From: Thuidium tamariscinum
Lineage: Eukaryota; Streptophyta; Bryopsida; Hypnales; Thuidiaceae
Length of the DNA: 64,000 bases
Direction of reading: 5' to 3'
NCBI GenBank assembly: GCA_947034885.2
Contig: OX344749.2
Location: 32,979,182-33,043,181, forward strand
The notes under the pieces: generated by a model
The model's input: only the letters and a program-made list of their open reading frames with translations
Database searches by the model: none
Told to the model about the DNA's origin: nothing
Shown here: positions 38,434-50,460 of the stretch, piece by piece
Position numbering within the stretch: position 1 is the first letter of the stretch
Layout of the letters: each line of letters starts with the position of its first letter
Made by a program: the position numbers and the translations under genes

Positions 38434-38692
38434 CACTAGAAGAAAACCGTAGAAAAACAGGTTTCAGCAAACAGATCGCGTCAAGTAGATTGTGTTGAAA
38501 CTGCGTTGCTGAAAACGCAGGAAAATGCTGAAAACACTGAAAAAACGCAGAAAAAACGCAGAAAAACACTGAAAACGCGTTTTTTTGTGTTTTTTTGTGT
38601 TTTTTCCGCGTTTTCAGAAACGCAGTTTCAACACAATCTACTTGACGCGATCTGTTTGCTGAAACCTGTTTTTCTGCGGTTTTCTTCTAGTG
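38434..38692. mobile_element. CACTA-type foldback MITE with near-perfect arms
   Basis: A 259-bp element starting CACTAGAAGAAAACCGTAG and ending with the inverse, CGGTTTTCTTCTAGTG. The outer arms of more than 70 bp differ at about one position, and a short imperfect loop of AACGCAGAAAA repeats lies between them. It is flanked by TAA on both sides, a 3-bp target duplication. The short loop open frame is not a gene. The arm identity suggests a recent insertion. Confidence 0.9.
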
Positions 38693-39027
38693 TAATACTA
38701 GTACTAGTACTAGAAATAATAATAATAATCCCGTGGTCCCAAAATGATCTTTTTATTGAAGAAAACATTTCAAATTAAGGTTGAAAATGACATTTTTAAG
38801 ACCTATTTTATACTATGAGTAGAGTTTGGTGCACTCTTTAGTGTCCTAGAAGTTTTGAGTTTTGGAGCCCTTTTTGAAGTACACTTTTGGAATATTATAA
38901 AGTGGAATTTTGGGGCATTTTCAAAAAGCACTACTAGGCATTTTAGTTGTTGAGAGTGATGTCATCATTTTATGAACATTTAGTATGGAGCAAAGACCAT
39001 GTGTGGCCCTCTATTTCACCTCCCAAA

Positions 39028-39761
39028 GGGATGATTGCAAGAAACACCAGTCCTATTTCGGGTCACAATTGGAGTAATGGTGTTCTTTTCTACTATAACT
39101 TCTGAATTAAAATATTCAAGAATATGAAATAATTATTGGACCTCTCTAACTTGATGATTTTTACATCCCTTATTTTTCTGAAATTAAAAAAATCATCTTA
39201 TATTTAAAATTATTTTTTGTTAATTTGTCACAAATTGAGGTTTAGGGTTTTTTACTATATTAGGAGTACCCAAATTTAATGATCTAAAGTTGAAATTTTC
39301 ATGGTGCATTTGCATAATAAGAAAGTATATTCCTATTGAAGAGAATCTAAAAATACATTATTTTATGTCCTCTACATGCGTGCAAATAGCACTCCCATTG
39401 CACACAATTTCTGACCATTGATAATAGAATTGAGATTATTTTTTTGGTGAAATGTCATCACCATCAACTCTTCCCAAATGGCCAATTTTTAGATTCAAGA
39501 AAAATAACTTTTCCTATTTTTTACAAATTAAAATGTAAATACATCCATTTTCATGAGATTTTCTACTTTTCTAGTTCTCCTACTTAGAGAATTTTCCTAA
39601 GCTTTTCCTTCATTGGATACCTTCTTCTTTAAGGTTTATACATTGGACATGTTTTTCATTTTTTTTTAAAATTGATTTTCTAATTAAATAGTACTCCCAA
39701 AGAAAAAAGCGTCCATTTCCAAAACACTACGGAAAATGGACAGTGTTTCTTGCAACGACCC
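39028..39761. mobile_element. MITE family A, copy 2 (inverted)
   Basis: Starts GGGATGATTGCAAGAAACACC and ends TTTCTTGCAACGACCC, flanked by AAA. The internal sequence is the reverse complement of copy 3: GGACCTCTCTAACTTGATG here matches CATCAAGTTAGAGAGGTCC there. Non-coding. Confidence 0.82.
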
Positions 39762-40497
39762 AAAGCTTCATTTTCTTTGATTGAGTAATACTAATAAAAA
39801 CAAAGAGTATTGACTAACCTTTCTATTCATTTCATTTGTCAATGATTGCATAGAAGGAAGGATAACTACTACTTGAAGCTATTTTGCTAGTCCTAGATAG
39901 CAATTTAAAGTTGAATTTAACCAATTTGCAAAATCATTGTAAGTACAATAGGAAGATCATTTTGGAACAAAAAACTAAGGCCTATAGGAAGATCATTGTG
40001 GGACGAAGGTAGTAATAATTAGGCACAATACCAAAAAGTGGTAGTTTGGATCTTAGCTTTGGAGGATAACCACTAGGACTTCTTTTTTGGCAAAATTTTG
40101 CCAAACTTGTTAGAATTTAACGAACTAGTTGTTGTCCTTGCAAACTAGCCTATGGAAGAAGGCCAACAAGTTAAAGGAGTCACTATCTAAGAGAAAAAGC
40201 CTTGATACCCACATTATGCATCTTTGAATTAATGGATGCATTTAAAACTTGAACTATTTAAAAACCTCCTATACTAGACTGAGTACTTTCATTTTTGCTT
40301 TCAAAATTATCATAAAATAACAAAATAGCAAATAAAAAGTCTTCTAATGTACTAGAACTAGTGAATCCTTGGAAAGAGGTCCGCCACCATGGCGAATTCA
40401 CCCCTAGCTCATTTGCCCATGCAATTTAGGTGTCCTAACAAATTGATGCATACAAGATAACCTTTGAGCCCCGATAGCGGCAAGAAGGTTATTGGAC
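39762..40497. other. No gene seen
   Basis: AT-rich intergenic DNA without exon-like features. Confidence 0.5.
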
Positions 40498-40675
40498 ATA
40501 ACTGGTTGTTCACTTTTCAATTACGGCCTTTGATCTTCAAGATTCAAGGATATAGGAAGCAAGTCGAAAGAAAAGAAGGTTATGAGTTGCAACTTGTGAT
40601 GGTGATGGGTAGCCCATGGCATAGAGCCACGTTAGCATTGAAAAGTGAACAACCGGTTATGGATCAATAGAATTT
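40485..40675. repeat. Inverted repeat, about 24-36 bp arms
   Basis: ATAACTGGTTGTTCACTTTT at 40498 onward pairs with AAAAGTGAACAACCGGTTAT ending at 40660, with one mismatch. The pairing extends a further 10 bp or so imperfectly. The loop is about 115 bp. It could be a small foldback element or a hairpin. The open frame through it has no recognisable content. Confidence 0.65.
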
Positions 40676-41780
40676 TTTATTTTCCCCTTATGATCAAATA
40701 GGGGCAATTTTTTTACATTCATATTTGACCGGGGGAACTGGGGGTCAAATCACCCTGGCCTCGCCGTCACTCGTCCTTGTCGGCATTCAGTTCGGATTCC
40801 AAGGCACGAAGTCCGTCACGATCAAACTCCACGCAGTGCTCCGCGGCACACATTTTAAGCTTAATTTGTGTGGCCCGGCTTCAAAACTTAACTTGCAGTA
40901 AGTCAACATCACTGATAAGTTATACATTGATACGCTCACACGATTCCTAACACACATCAAACGACTCTATCATTCGCCTCTATTGTCGATAAGGATAAAC
41001 CGGAAAAGAACAAATGAAATGAATTGAAACCTACAGTAGAATTAATCAAATAATTTCCAGTTTGCCACGGATTCTATTCTAATTTTATACTCCTGTCTGC
41101 GGTACAGTATCAATTGCAACGTACTGGGTCATTAACTTAAGTCTTAATCTTACGCGAGAGTACAGTAATCTTTCTGATGAGTCGTCCGATCCAAGAATAG
41201 TATTTTACTCTTCCCGCAGTACGAAATGATGTCTCCGAATCCCAAGCAGAAATGCCCACATTTTTCACGGGGGATCACCTTTGGAACAACGACCAAGTCC
41301 ACGTTGATAATAAGAAAAATACTTACAAACAAGAACCTTGCATTGTGTGGTGCAGGAGGCTAGGGACCCATTCTAGGTAATATTGCACGGAGGGTCGGAG
41401 GGAGCGCCTGCAGATCCCGTAATTTTTTCATTTTTTTGCAGACATGGATGTGAGTGCCGTGGTAGATTTTTAGGCTCAATTAATTTCGAGTGTCGTCTCG
41501 TTTTGGTACCCTGCCAGGCCGAGTGCAGGAAGAATCATTCATTGAGAGGTGTTGCGGCCCGCATCTAAGGTCCAACCAGCTGGCTGGGGATCCAGTGCGT
41601 CCTCGGCGAATTGAAGTTTAGGTCTTGGCTTCACATCCGATGTAAGTGATCGAAGGACAGTTCATTCGATTGATTTGGGTTCAGAGGATCGAAGGACGGA
41701 TTAGAAGCTCTGGTTACATCGGTTTGGGAGTTTGCAGAGTGTGGGATCGATTGCAAAGAGAACCGAGGATTGCAGTCGTC
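40676..41780. other. Promoter and leader region of the LysM gene
   Basis: Composition becomes more balanced from about 40740. No separate gene is recognised. The 5' UTR of the LysM gene is probably in the last few hundred bases. In-frame codons continue upstream of 41781, but the ATG there has the better context. Confidence 0.4.
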
Positions 41781-43028
41781 ATGGGGCAGGGGAAGAGCAC
41801 GCACAGTGGAGTTCGAGAAGCGCACGCCGTGACAACGCACCACCCGTCGCACACTGATGGCCATGGCGTGCACCACCCCGCGCACACTGGTAAATAATCC
41901 TTCTCCCAAATAATTCTTTCAATTTCCTCTACTCTCAGGCCTCTAGCTTAATCTTTCCTGAGGTCGACTAGCTCGGCTTAGTTTTGAATCATTCTGGAAA
42001 GCTAGTTTGCAGGATGTTTGTTCGAATTCCGTCCAAGCCCGATGCGAAATTCCTTGTCGATCTATGAAATTCTGTGCAAGTCATGGTAAATGTGTTCTTA
42101 TATATTTTAGCAATCTCTCGCTTCTCAGTTTGAATTCTGGATTTTAATGGCATTTGACGTTGTCAGCGACCATAGATTCGTTCAGAAAATCGATACAAAC
42201 ACATATTTTCTGATACCTGGACCGGGCACTACTCTCGATGCCACTCTTCCTGGTGCAATCGCCACAGTACTGTAGCATATGAGGGTGGCATCCTCAAGAA
42301 ACACGAAATGGGTAAGGAGACCACGCCGTCGTTATAATCCGTAATTAATGGCTTACTTGCATTGGCCTTCAGATTATGGAATCAAGGCATTATATCCGTG
42401 TACCATGTGTGGACTATGCAACCAACCCGTTGCAGGGGTAGTGAGCAGGTTCTGGGACATGTATAATGCATGTCAACTGTCTTCATCAACATCAATCTAT
42501 GATTTTCAGATTTGTGTTTTTTGTTGATCAAAGAAATCAAAAGAAGAGGAAGAGTGAGGAGTACGTTCCAACGTACCCTCTTATGATTCTAACTAGAGAG
42601 GGACACAAATTACCTTGAAACTCGAGCTCGACGCTCATTTTCTTTTAAGATAATGACATACATCCACACTAGTGGGATCGTTCGGTATCCTTACCTTGCA
42701 TACATGTGGCTATGCGGGAGGTTCTGCAGGCCACGAAGGCGTGGGTCACCATCTGACGGACTGGAGCGACGAGGAGTTCAGTCGGCGCGTGCAGAAGGGC
42801 GACACGCTGTGGCACTTGAGCCAGCGCTACTTGGGCGACGGCACCCAGTGGCCCTACTTGCAGTCGGCTTGCGACTTGGACCGCGACCCGCACCACTTGC
42901 TCCCCGGACGTCCCATCACGCACCACTGCATCAACAAGGCCAAGGAGGAGGCTCGACAACAACACCACCACCACCACCACCAGAGCGGCTCCATCCATCA
43001 CATCGGACACTCCAGGTCTCACCACTAG
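41781..43028 (+). CDS. Small histidine-rich LysM-domain protein
   Basis: Two exons, 41781-41889 and 42730-43028, joined in matching phase (ACT G / GC CAC), give 135 residues. The N-terminus MGQGKS fits the N-myristoylation pattern (Gly2, Ser6) and there is no signal peptide. Residues 1-44 are rich in His, Thr and Gly. A LysM domain follows at about 58-103 (VQKGDTLWHLSQRYLGDGTQ, then WPYLQSACDLD and LLPGRPI). The GDGxxWP...DP..L.PG pattern resembles bacterial peptidoglycan-binding LysM more than plant LysM receptor domains. The C-terminus has a run of six His and ends SRSHH. His makes up 28 of 135 residues. I infer a lipid-anchored cytosolic LysM protein able to bind metal. The ligand is unknown. 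Upstream in-frame codons exist, but no better start is evident. LysM-only small proteins are known in plants. Confidence 0.85.
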
Positions 43029-43423
43029 TACTCAAGCTCTGCCCATCGCACCAAATTTACTCCGCCTATCGAGCAAGCGAGCTAGTGGACCCAAATTCGT
43101 AGACACTACATGCCAACTACGAATGAAGTACTACATGTGTGTACGTACATGGGGACATATGTTGACATGCTTGTTGGAGAGCTCTGGTTAATTTTCTGTT
43201 GCCCGGTGGAGAACTCGTGCCGAAGTTCATAGACACCGACTGTTGCGAGCTATGTAGCGGATCGTGAATTCATACTTTTATACGTAATTCTGTGGAGAAG
43301 AGGCCTGGGTTGCCTGTTGACATATGTTTACATGCTTGTGAGAGCCGGTTAATTTTCTGTTGCAAGGTCCATGGAATTGTAAAGAATTTATAGAAACTGT
43401 CGCTACATATTTACTCCGTCAGT
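43029..43423. other. 3' flank of the LysM gene
   Basis: Presumed 3' UTR. Two similar segments, TTGACATGCTTG...GGTTAATTTTCTGTTGC at about 43160-43200 and TTTACATGCTTG...GGTTAATTTTCTGTTGC at about 43327-43365, form a partial direct repeat. No gene. Confidence 0.55.
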
Positions 43424-43685
43424 CCCAAAATAAGTGTTTGCAATTTTGCATTGGAAACTCGTGTTTTTTTCAGTAGTTTTGAGTAGATTGTATACATGGA
43501 GGCTCTTTTGGGTTGTAATTTTTATTTAGGTTGCAATGAACACATACCATGTTCTCCATCAATTGATAGTTTGTAGTGATATAAACTTGGATCCTTCTAA
43601 ATTACGGCATAAAACAATACGATCAATGAAATTGGTATAAAAAAACATGGTTCCAATGAGGACACTTATTTCGGGATGGAGGGAG
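43424..43685. mobile_element. Stowaway-like MITE
   Basis: Starts CTCCGTCAGTCCCAAAATAAG and ends CTTATTTCGGGATGGAGGGAG, with TA beside the left end and TA 1 bp from the right end. About 262 bp, about 400 bp downstream of the LysM gene. Confidence 0.75.
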
Positions 43686-45306
43686 CTAGTATGATCGTAC
43701 TTTTTTGAAAAATTCTACGAGGATGGAGGTGCCGGTCGACAAATGTATGCTTTGTGAGATTCAGTTTTCTGTTGCACAGTACGACAATCTCAAGCTTGGT
43801 TGGGATAGATCGGTGAGTTTGCAACGAGACTGCTCATGAATCTCGAGCTTGGGCGGTTGCATTGCCTCAGTTCGTCTGTGCCTGCTGTGGTTCACAACGT
43901 GAATACCGATATTCAGTGATATGTCGAGACGCTTTGTGCAGTACTGCAAAAGGAGCAGTGTGCAAAATTTCATTGACACTATACATGAATTCCTACTTGT
44001 GATTATAGTTTCATATTAGAGTTAATCATAAAGGAAACCCGGTGTCAAAGGGAGTTATAACTGAGAATAGTAGAAAAGAATCATGTACCAAACTCTTTTG
44101 GATCTCAATTTTGGTGCTCAGACCTCAATTTTGGTGCTCCAAGGAGTTTGGTTTTGTGTTTTTCCCAAACTCCGTCTCCTAGTCCCCAATTGCACACACT
44201 TTACAATTAACACTATTTTCTATGAGGAATTGAGGATGTGGTTGGCTGTCGACATGTGGACCAAAATTTAAAGACAACACAGTTGCTTCCTATGATCATG
44301 CTTAAGCTTACAATCATGTGGAACGGCGTAGCTTGCAATTGACATCTGTAACATAGGCAACCCATTTCCAACCACTTAAGCAATTATTGAGCATATGTGG
44401 AGGGGAAATTTTTTTCCATGTACAAAATAGATTTGAAAAGGTTTATGTACTTCTTTAAAATTTTATAATTACCATGAAAATTTTTAGTTGAAGATTTTGA
44501 TCATCTCACACTAGTCACATAGGTCTTCCTATTTATGAATAAAGGTTGGTTGCAATATCAAGAGACTGTAGCCAATTATAATGCACCACAGCTACATTGA
44601 CTGATAATTAATCACCTTTCATCTCTACTCCATAGAAATGGAGAAGTGTACTACCTTGCTAGAATGGAGGGGTGATTAGGAATGGGTTGCTTTCCATAAT
44701 TATATGAGAGCATGATGTTTGTTGTAGAGTGGTATAGGAAGCAATCCATTCTTTATGAACCCTACTTTCTAGCATGGTTGGGTGGTCTATTTTTTTAAAT
44801 CAATTTTTATGCATTATAATTGGGAACAATATTTTTGCTTGGTAAGGTAGCATATCGCAATGAAGCACTTTGTCTTGATTGGTGCTACAATTTTTCTATT
44901 ATAGTAATGAAGCACTCTTGATTTTACAATGGGCCCTTATTTGGAAATAGGATGAACTATATGACTAGTATGAAATGAATAGAATTTTTACCTCAAAATT
45001 TTATGATAGTTTTGTTTTGGAGTGGGAAATAAAGTTTTGAAAAAATATGGAATCTTTTTCAAATCTATTTTTATATATAGGAAAAATTTTCTTTTTAATA
45101 TATCTGCACTTTGAATATGCTCAATTGCTTATTTGGTTACAAATGGATTGCCTCCTTTAATAAGGCTTACTTCAATGGTGAGCTTCACTAGTATTGGCTA
45201 GCTTGATAGGTATGCACTCCTAAAATCACTTCTTGAAATGAAGGAAATTTTTTTATTAGAATGGCAGTATAAAAGTAGGTGTAAATGGATGAAAATTTCT
45301 TCTTTT
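43686..45306. other. No gene seen
   Basis: AT-rich. A short duplicated phrase CTCAATTTTGGTGCTC occurs twice near 44103-44140. Nothing else recognised. Confidence 0.5.
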
Positions 45307-46041
45307 GGGTCATTGCAAGAAACGGCGTTCAAAAAGCGTAGCGTTTCACAGTACTCCCCCTTTTTCTTTAAGAGTACTATTTAATTAGAAAAACAATTTT
45401 TAAAAAATATGAAAAATATGTACAATGTACACACCTTAAAGAAGAAGGTACCCTATGGAGGAAAACCTTAGGAAAATTCTCTAAGTAGGAGAACTAGAAA
45501 AGTGGAAAATCTCATGAAAGTGGGCATAATTACATTTTAACTTGTAAAAAATAGGAAAAGCTCTTTTTCTCAAATCTAAAAATTGGCCATTTGAGAAGAG
45601 TTGATGGTGATGAGATTTCACCAAAAAAATAATCTTAGTACTATTGTCAATGGTCAGGAATTGCGTGCAATTGGAGTGTTGTTTACATGCATGTAGAGGA
45701 CATAAAATAATATATTTTTAGAAAACTAGTTGGTAGGAATATACTTTGCTACTACGCAAATGAACCATGAAAATTTCAACTTTAGATCATTAAATTTGGG
45801 TACTCCTAACGTAGTAAAAACCCCTAAACCTCAGTTTGTGACAAATTAACAAAAATTAATTTTAAATATAAAATGATTTTTTTTAATTTATGAAAAATAA
45901 GGGATGTAAAAACCATCAAGTTAGAGAGGTCCAATAATTATTTCATATTCTCGAATATTTTTATTCAAAAGTTATAGCAGAAAAGAATGACGTCACTCCC
46001 ATTGTGACGGAGAATAGGACCACCATTTCTTGCAATGACCC
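45307..46041. mobile_element. MITE family A, copy 3
   Basis: Starts GGGTCATTGCAAGAAACGGC and ends TTTCTTGCAATGACCC, flanked by TTTT on both sides. Same interior as copies 1 and 2, including CCTTAAAGAAGAAGGTACCC and AGTAGGAGAACTAGAAAAGTG. Its small open frame is not conserved between copies. Confidence 0.85.
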
Positions 46042-46825
46042 TTTTGACATCATCTTCTTTAAACTAGCATATTTCCACAAACTTAACACTTTTACAAGGA
46101 GAGTGTACATTTTGAATTTCATATAGCTAGTCCTAAACTTCAAAGCTTTGTACCTAGATAAATCATAGTTTTTGGAACCTTGAACTGCCAATTTAATAAA
46201 ATTGTCCATTTCCACCCTTCTTCTTCTACACCATTTTAATGTAATACTACCATCTTTGAGAAATTGTGGTTAATAATTCTTTATACATTTTAGGTGACAA
46301 TTTTTAGTGCACATACATCTACGTTTAGATTTTGTTTCCTTGTCTTGTATTTGGTTGTGAACATTGGATTATCCTAGTGAATGTGGTTTTAATTTTAAAT
46401 AGTAGCTATACTTGTGGGAACACATGTATTTATTCTTTGGAGCTTTGCAGTACCCAAATTAGTGCAATGTGACAAAATATTTTGTTGACAAGGTAGAAGG
46501 GGCTATTATTCTTAAAAAGATAATATATTTTTTAATGTTATGACAAAGTTTCAAAAAGTTTGACCAAAAATTGACATTTTACATTTGAATTATATGTCTA
46601 GAGTGGTTTCCATTATAATATTGCTATAAATGTTGTTAGATCTTAAAAGCAATTTGAAAAAGAATCCCAAACACTTTCTTGTACACTTCTTGGATAGTAT
46701 GCATGTGAAATAATCACAATTCCTTTAAGTCTAGCTCATTAGATTTCCAAAACCATACCTTCATTCTCATGTACATGATTTGAACATCTTGAATTGATAA
46801 TCTATTTTCTTCAAATTTGTTAGGA
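46042..46825. other. No gene seen
   Basis: AT-rich spacer between two family A elements. Confidence 0.5.
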
Positions 46826-47553
46826 GGGTCGTTGCAAGAAACACTTACCGGTTTTGGCTCAAAATGGCTCAAAACCACTGAGTCCTGTGAGTCCTGTGAC
46901 CCTTTGAAATAAAAAAATTTTAAATTGAAAAAAATATGGATAATTTGAAGAGCAATGTGAATATTATGTCTCTTGAAATTCAGACCTAAGAAATTTTTTC
47001 TCTAAATGTTATAGACAATGGAAAATACAATGAAATTAGCTCTTTTTTCACTAATTTGGTAAAAATAGTAAAAAAATTTAAAAAATTAAAATAAAAAAGC
47101 CTTTTTTTCTTCAAGTAAATTTCTTTCTATTACAAAAAATTTCATCTTTGAAAAAAATTAATTCTATTCTCTACACTTGCACAAAGTCAGCTACTTTGAC
47201 GACATGTGGAAGTTGGAAAGTTAAATATTTTCAAAAATAATTTTTAGGGATTGTGTAACTATACTATATATCTAAGCATGCCAATTTTCAGATCAAAATT
47301 TGCATTTTTGGGTCAAAAATAGGACTAAAAACCCCCAAAATGGCCAAGGTAGACAGCCAATCGGGGGCAGTTTAAAAATAGTAAAATAATTTTAAAAAAA
47401 TTGAAAAAATTACACAACATATAAAACTTTTTTATGCACCTTCATTCCAAATTTCAAGTTGATAGGAAAAACTATGCAGAATTTATGAGCAAAAAACTAC
47501 CTATTGGAGGTCAAGGGGACAAAAAATAGGACAAGTGTTTCTTGCAATCACCC
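46826..47553. mobile_element. MITE family A, copy 4 (diverged interior)
   Basis: Starts GGGTCGTTGCAAGAAACAC and ends GTGTTTCTTGCAATCACCC. The flanks AGGA and AGAA may be a decayed 4-bp duplication. The length matches the other copies, but the interior differs more (for example TTGGCTCAAAATGGCTC near the left end), suggesting a subfamily. Confidence 0.75.
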
Positions 47554-48124
47554 AGAACATAATTTTCACCTTTTTAGAGGTGCTTGGAAATGGATATGTT
47601 GACCTTATGCACACCAATGCACTAGCTTGCGAGACATCAATACATAGTATTTGAAGTTACTATTGTGCATAGGATATAAAAACTATAGGATATAATAATA
47701 AACTAAAAAATCAACTTTCTTACCAAAACTTACCAAACTAATGCCACTAATTTTACAAGTGACATCAATAATTTTGTGCCCTCACTAAAAGCATAACAAA
47801 TCAATGTTTCTTGATCTTGTGTCAAGAGTAAGCACATGGTACATTGAAGTGCTTCCATATATAGGATATCAAAGTATATTTTTATTTTTTAATCCTATAC
47901 ATGGAGGACATGAAATACAATGCTTATAATTATTTTACTTTTGTTTTAACTTCAATTTTGATATCTTATACATAAGACCAATTTTCTCTTTGATTTATTC
48001 TATTAATTAGTAAGCATATAAAATAATTGTTGCCTACAAAATTAGTGTGACTACTAGATACATATTAACTTTTAAGTTAGTTCACTACAAGAAAAAATAG
48101 TGTCTAAAATAACATGAAAATAAA

Positions 48125-48198
<74 letters not shown>

Positions 48199-49350
48199 AT
48201 ATTTTTGTTGGTTAGAACATCTTGATTTGAACAAATAATCAATATAGGAATCTTGATTGAATTTCAAGATTTGATCAGTTTTTATCATTCAAAAATCCAA
48301 ATTTATAGATTGCCATATAGGCAAAAACTATCACATTAGCAAAGCTATCACATTAGTAGACCCACCATGTAGATAGGACTGTAGGATTTTACTTAAAATT
48401 TAAAATAAAATTTAATTTTAAGAAGTTTTGAGTAGTACTATATTTATAGTAGTTTAATGTGAACTTGGCAATTGAACTTTGAATACTACATACCTTGATG
48501 TTATGAGAGGGGAAAAAACGCTTTTAAAAAAAATATAAATGGAGTGTGCTAGGAGGTACAACAATATGGATTATAAATGGAGTTTGTTAGGAGATACATA
48601 AATTAGGATGAATACAAACTCAATTGCTCATAGGTAAGTCATGCATAGGAATTGTATTCAACCCCTAAATACCCAAGCCTTTTCAAGTGTGATTTGACTA
48701 TGAAAAAAGAGCATTGGCATGTAATTATCATCAATGAAGCAAATTGCTCTCTATCCCAAATCTAACCATATAAATGTTATAGAGCTTGTTTATTAGTATG
48801 TATACTAGTTTTGAGTGTGAATTTTTATAGGAATTGTGAAATTATAACAAGAGAAATGTACACTTTTTATTTTTAGTGTGTCATTTTTTCCACAATGTTT
48901 CAAAAATTTGCATACAAATCTTTTTTAGATTAGAGGCAACACATGAACAACTTCAAAGAGTACTAGCTTAATTTCACATTAAAAACCATCATACTCATTA
49001 CACAATCAACCTTGCAATTGGTGAAATGCAAATTTTTTTAGTAAGTAGAAATCACAAATAGCTCCAAATCAACACTTGCATGTTAAAATTTTCAATGGTG
49101 AAATTCATGAAAATACTTTACTCTTTCCATTGGACCATTTTCAAAGCAAATGAATAAATACAATTTGTTGGATCTCAAATCAAGTGAAATTGACAAGCTT
49201 TGCATAAAGTTGGGAAATGAAGTAAAATTGGCAAACTTTACACTCTACTATTGATACATATGCACCTTTGAAGACCTCTCAAAAATATAATATGTACTTT
49301 TTGCAATGAAAAATGAAAGTTATCAATAGTTGACCCTCAAAACTACCTAG
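47554..49350. other. No gene seen; one CACTA-like end
   Basis: AT-rich. CACTACAAGAAAAAATAGTG at about 48083 resembles a CACTA terminus but has no matching inverse nearby. The long TA microsatellite at 48127-48195 lies directly after it. Confidence 0.45.
48127..48195. repeat. (TA)n microsatellite
   Basis: About 33 uninterrupted TA dinucleotides. Confidence 0.95.
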
Positions 49351-49693
49351 CATAAGAGGATTTTTGGGCCCCCAGAAGACCGTTTCAGGGGTGTTCCCTG
49401 AAATTGTTCCCACTGCTGCAGACCAGCCCCCTCTTGGTCTAAATTTTTGAATTTTGAAAAAAAAAATTAAAATTTTTTTTTTCCAAAAAACTTCAGAATG
49501 TACTAAAGAGAAAAAAAATGATTCAAAAAAATATTTTAAAAATATTTAATAATTAATTAAAATTAATGAAAAATTATTATTTTCTAACGTGGCAGTCGCT
49601 CGACTACATCAGCATCGCGTTCCCAGAGTTCCCAGTGCGTTCCCAACATCTGGGAACTCGCAATCTTGTACAACAACTGAAAATCCTCTTATG
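49351..49693. mobile_element. MITE family B, copy 3
   Basis: Perfect 13-bp terminal inverted repeats CATAAGAGGATTT and AAATCCTCTTATG. The interior includes CGTGGCAGTCGCTCGACTAC, repeated GTTCCCAG motifs and GGGAACTCGCAATCTTG. This is the best-preserved copy of the family in the window. Confidence 0.85.
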
Positions 49694-50460
49694 ATTCTTT
49701 TTATAAATGGTCAAAGGAATTTAACTTCCCACATTGAAATAAGCTTGGAATTTTAGATTGACTATACACAATTGATTGAACAATTAGGGATTAAAGAAGA
49801 ATTTTTAGACTTCATTTAGGCATAATAAAATGAATTTTTTCAAAAAACTTTATACTTAGAAAAAGTCGAAAATAAAAAATTCATACTTAATCCTCGAAAG
49901 CTCCAAAAAATATAAAACAACTTTGGATTAGATGCCAATTTCATTTTTCTTTGAAGAAAATTTTATTGTAAAATATTTCAAAACGTCTAAATCTCCAAAA
50001 TTAATTTCTTATATATACACTAAAATTATGAATGTCCTATTGTACCTTAAAACTATGTGAATAGCATTATTCTTTGTCTTCATGATTCAATTCCAAATGT
50101 ATAAGAGAGGGATGGATGATAGCCCAAGCTCCAAAAGTTAATAAGGCATGATGTTATAGTAGTCATTTGAAATTTACAATTTCATCTTTGGGATAAATGC
50201 CAATTTTTTAAATTTTCCACGTACTCACAAGATTTGTCAATTCAAATTTGGAATCAAAGACCCAAATTAGCTACATTGAATAGGGATATTAAAGGGACTT
50301 ATACTTATTAATCAACATTCTACACTATATAAAGATCAACCTTTTATGTGCATCAATAGTTATTAAAATGTTTGGAGGTTGTACATTGGGTTTCAAACAT
50401 CTACAATTTTTCATATTAAGTCTTTTAATTTTTTGATCCCCTTAATATCCCTCTTTAGGA
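49694..50460. other. No gene seen
   Basis: AT-rich intergenic DNA with no recognisable exons. Confidence 0.5.

Noticed and set aside
38506..38778. 90-codon open frame in the 38.4-kb hairpin
   Set aside because: It lies in the loop and arm of a CACTA-type MITE and is low-complexity.
42005..42035. GTTCGAATTCC resembling a tRNA B-box
   Set aside because: No A-box, acceptor stem or anticodon arm could be built around it.
42669..43025. 118-codon minus-strand open frame with a Val/Leu-rich segment
   Set aside because: It is antisense to LysM exon 2. The Val-rich run is the complement of the His run.
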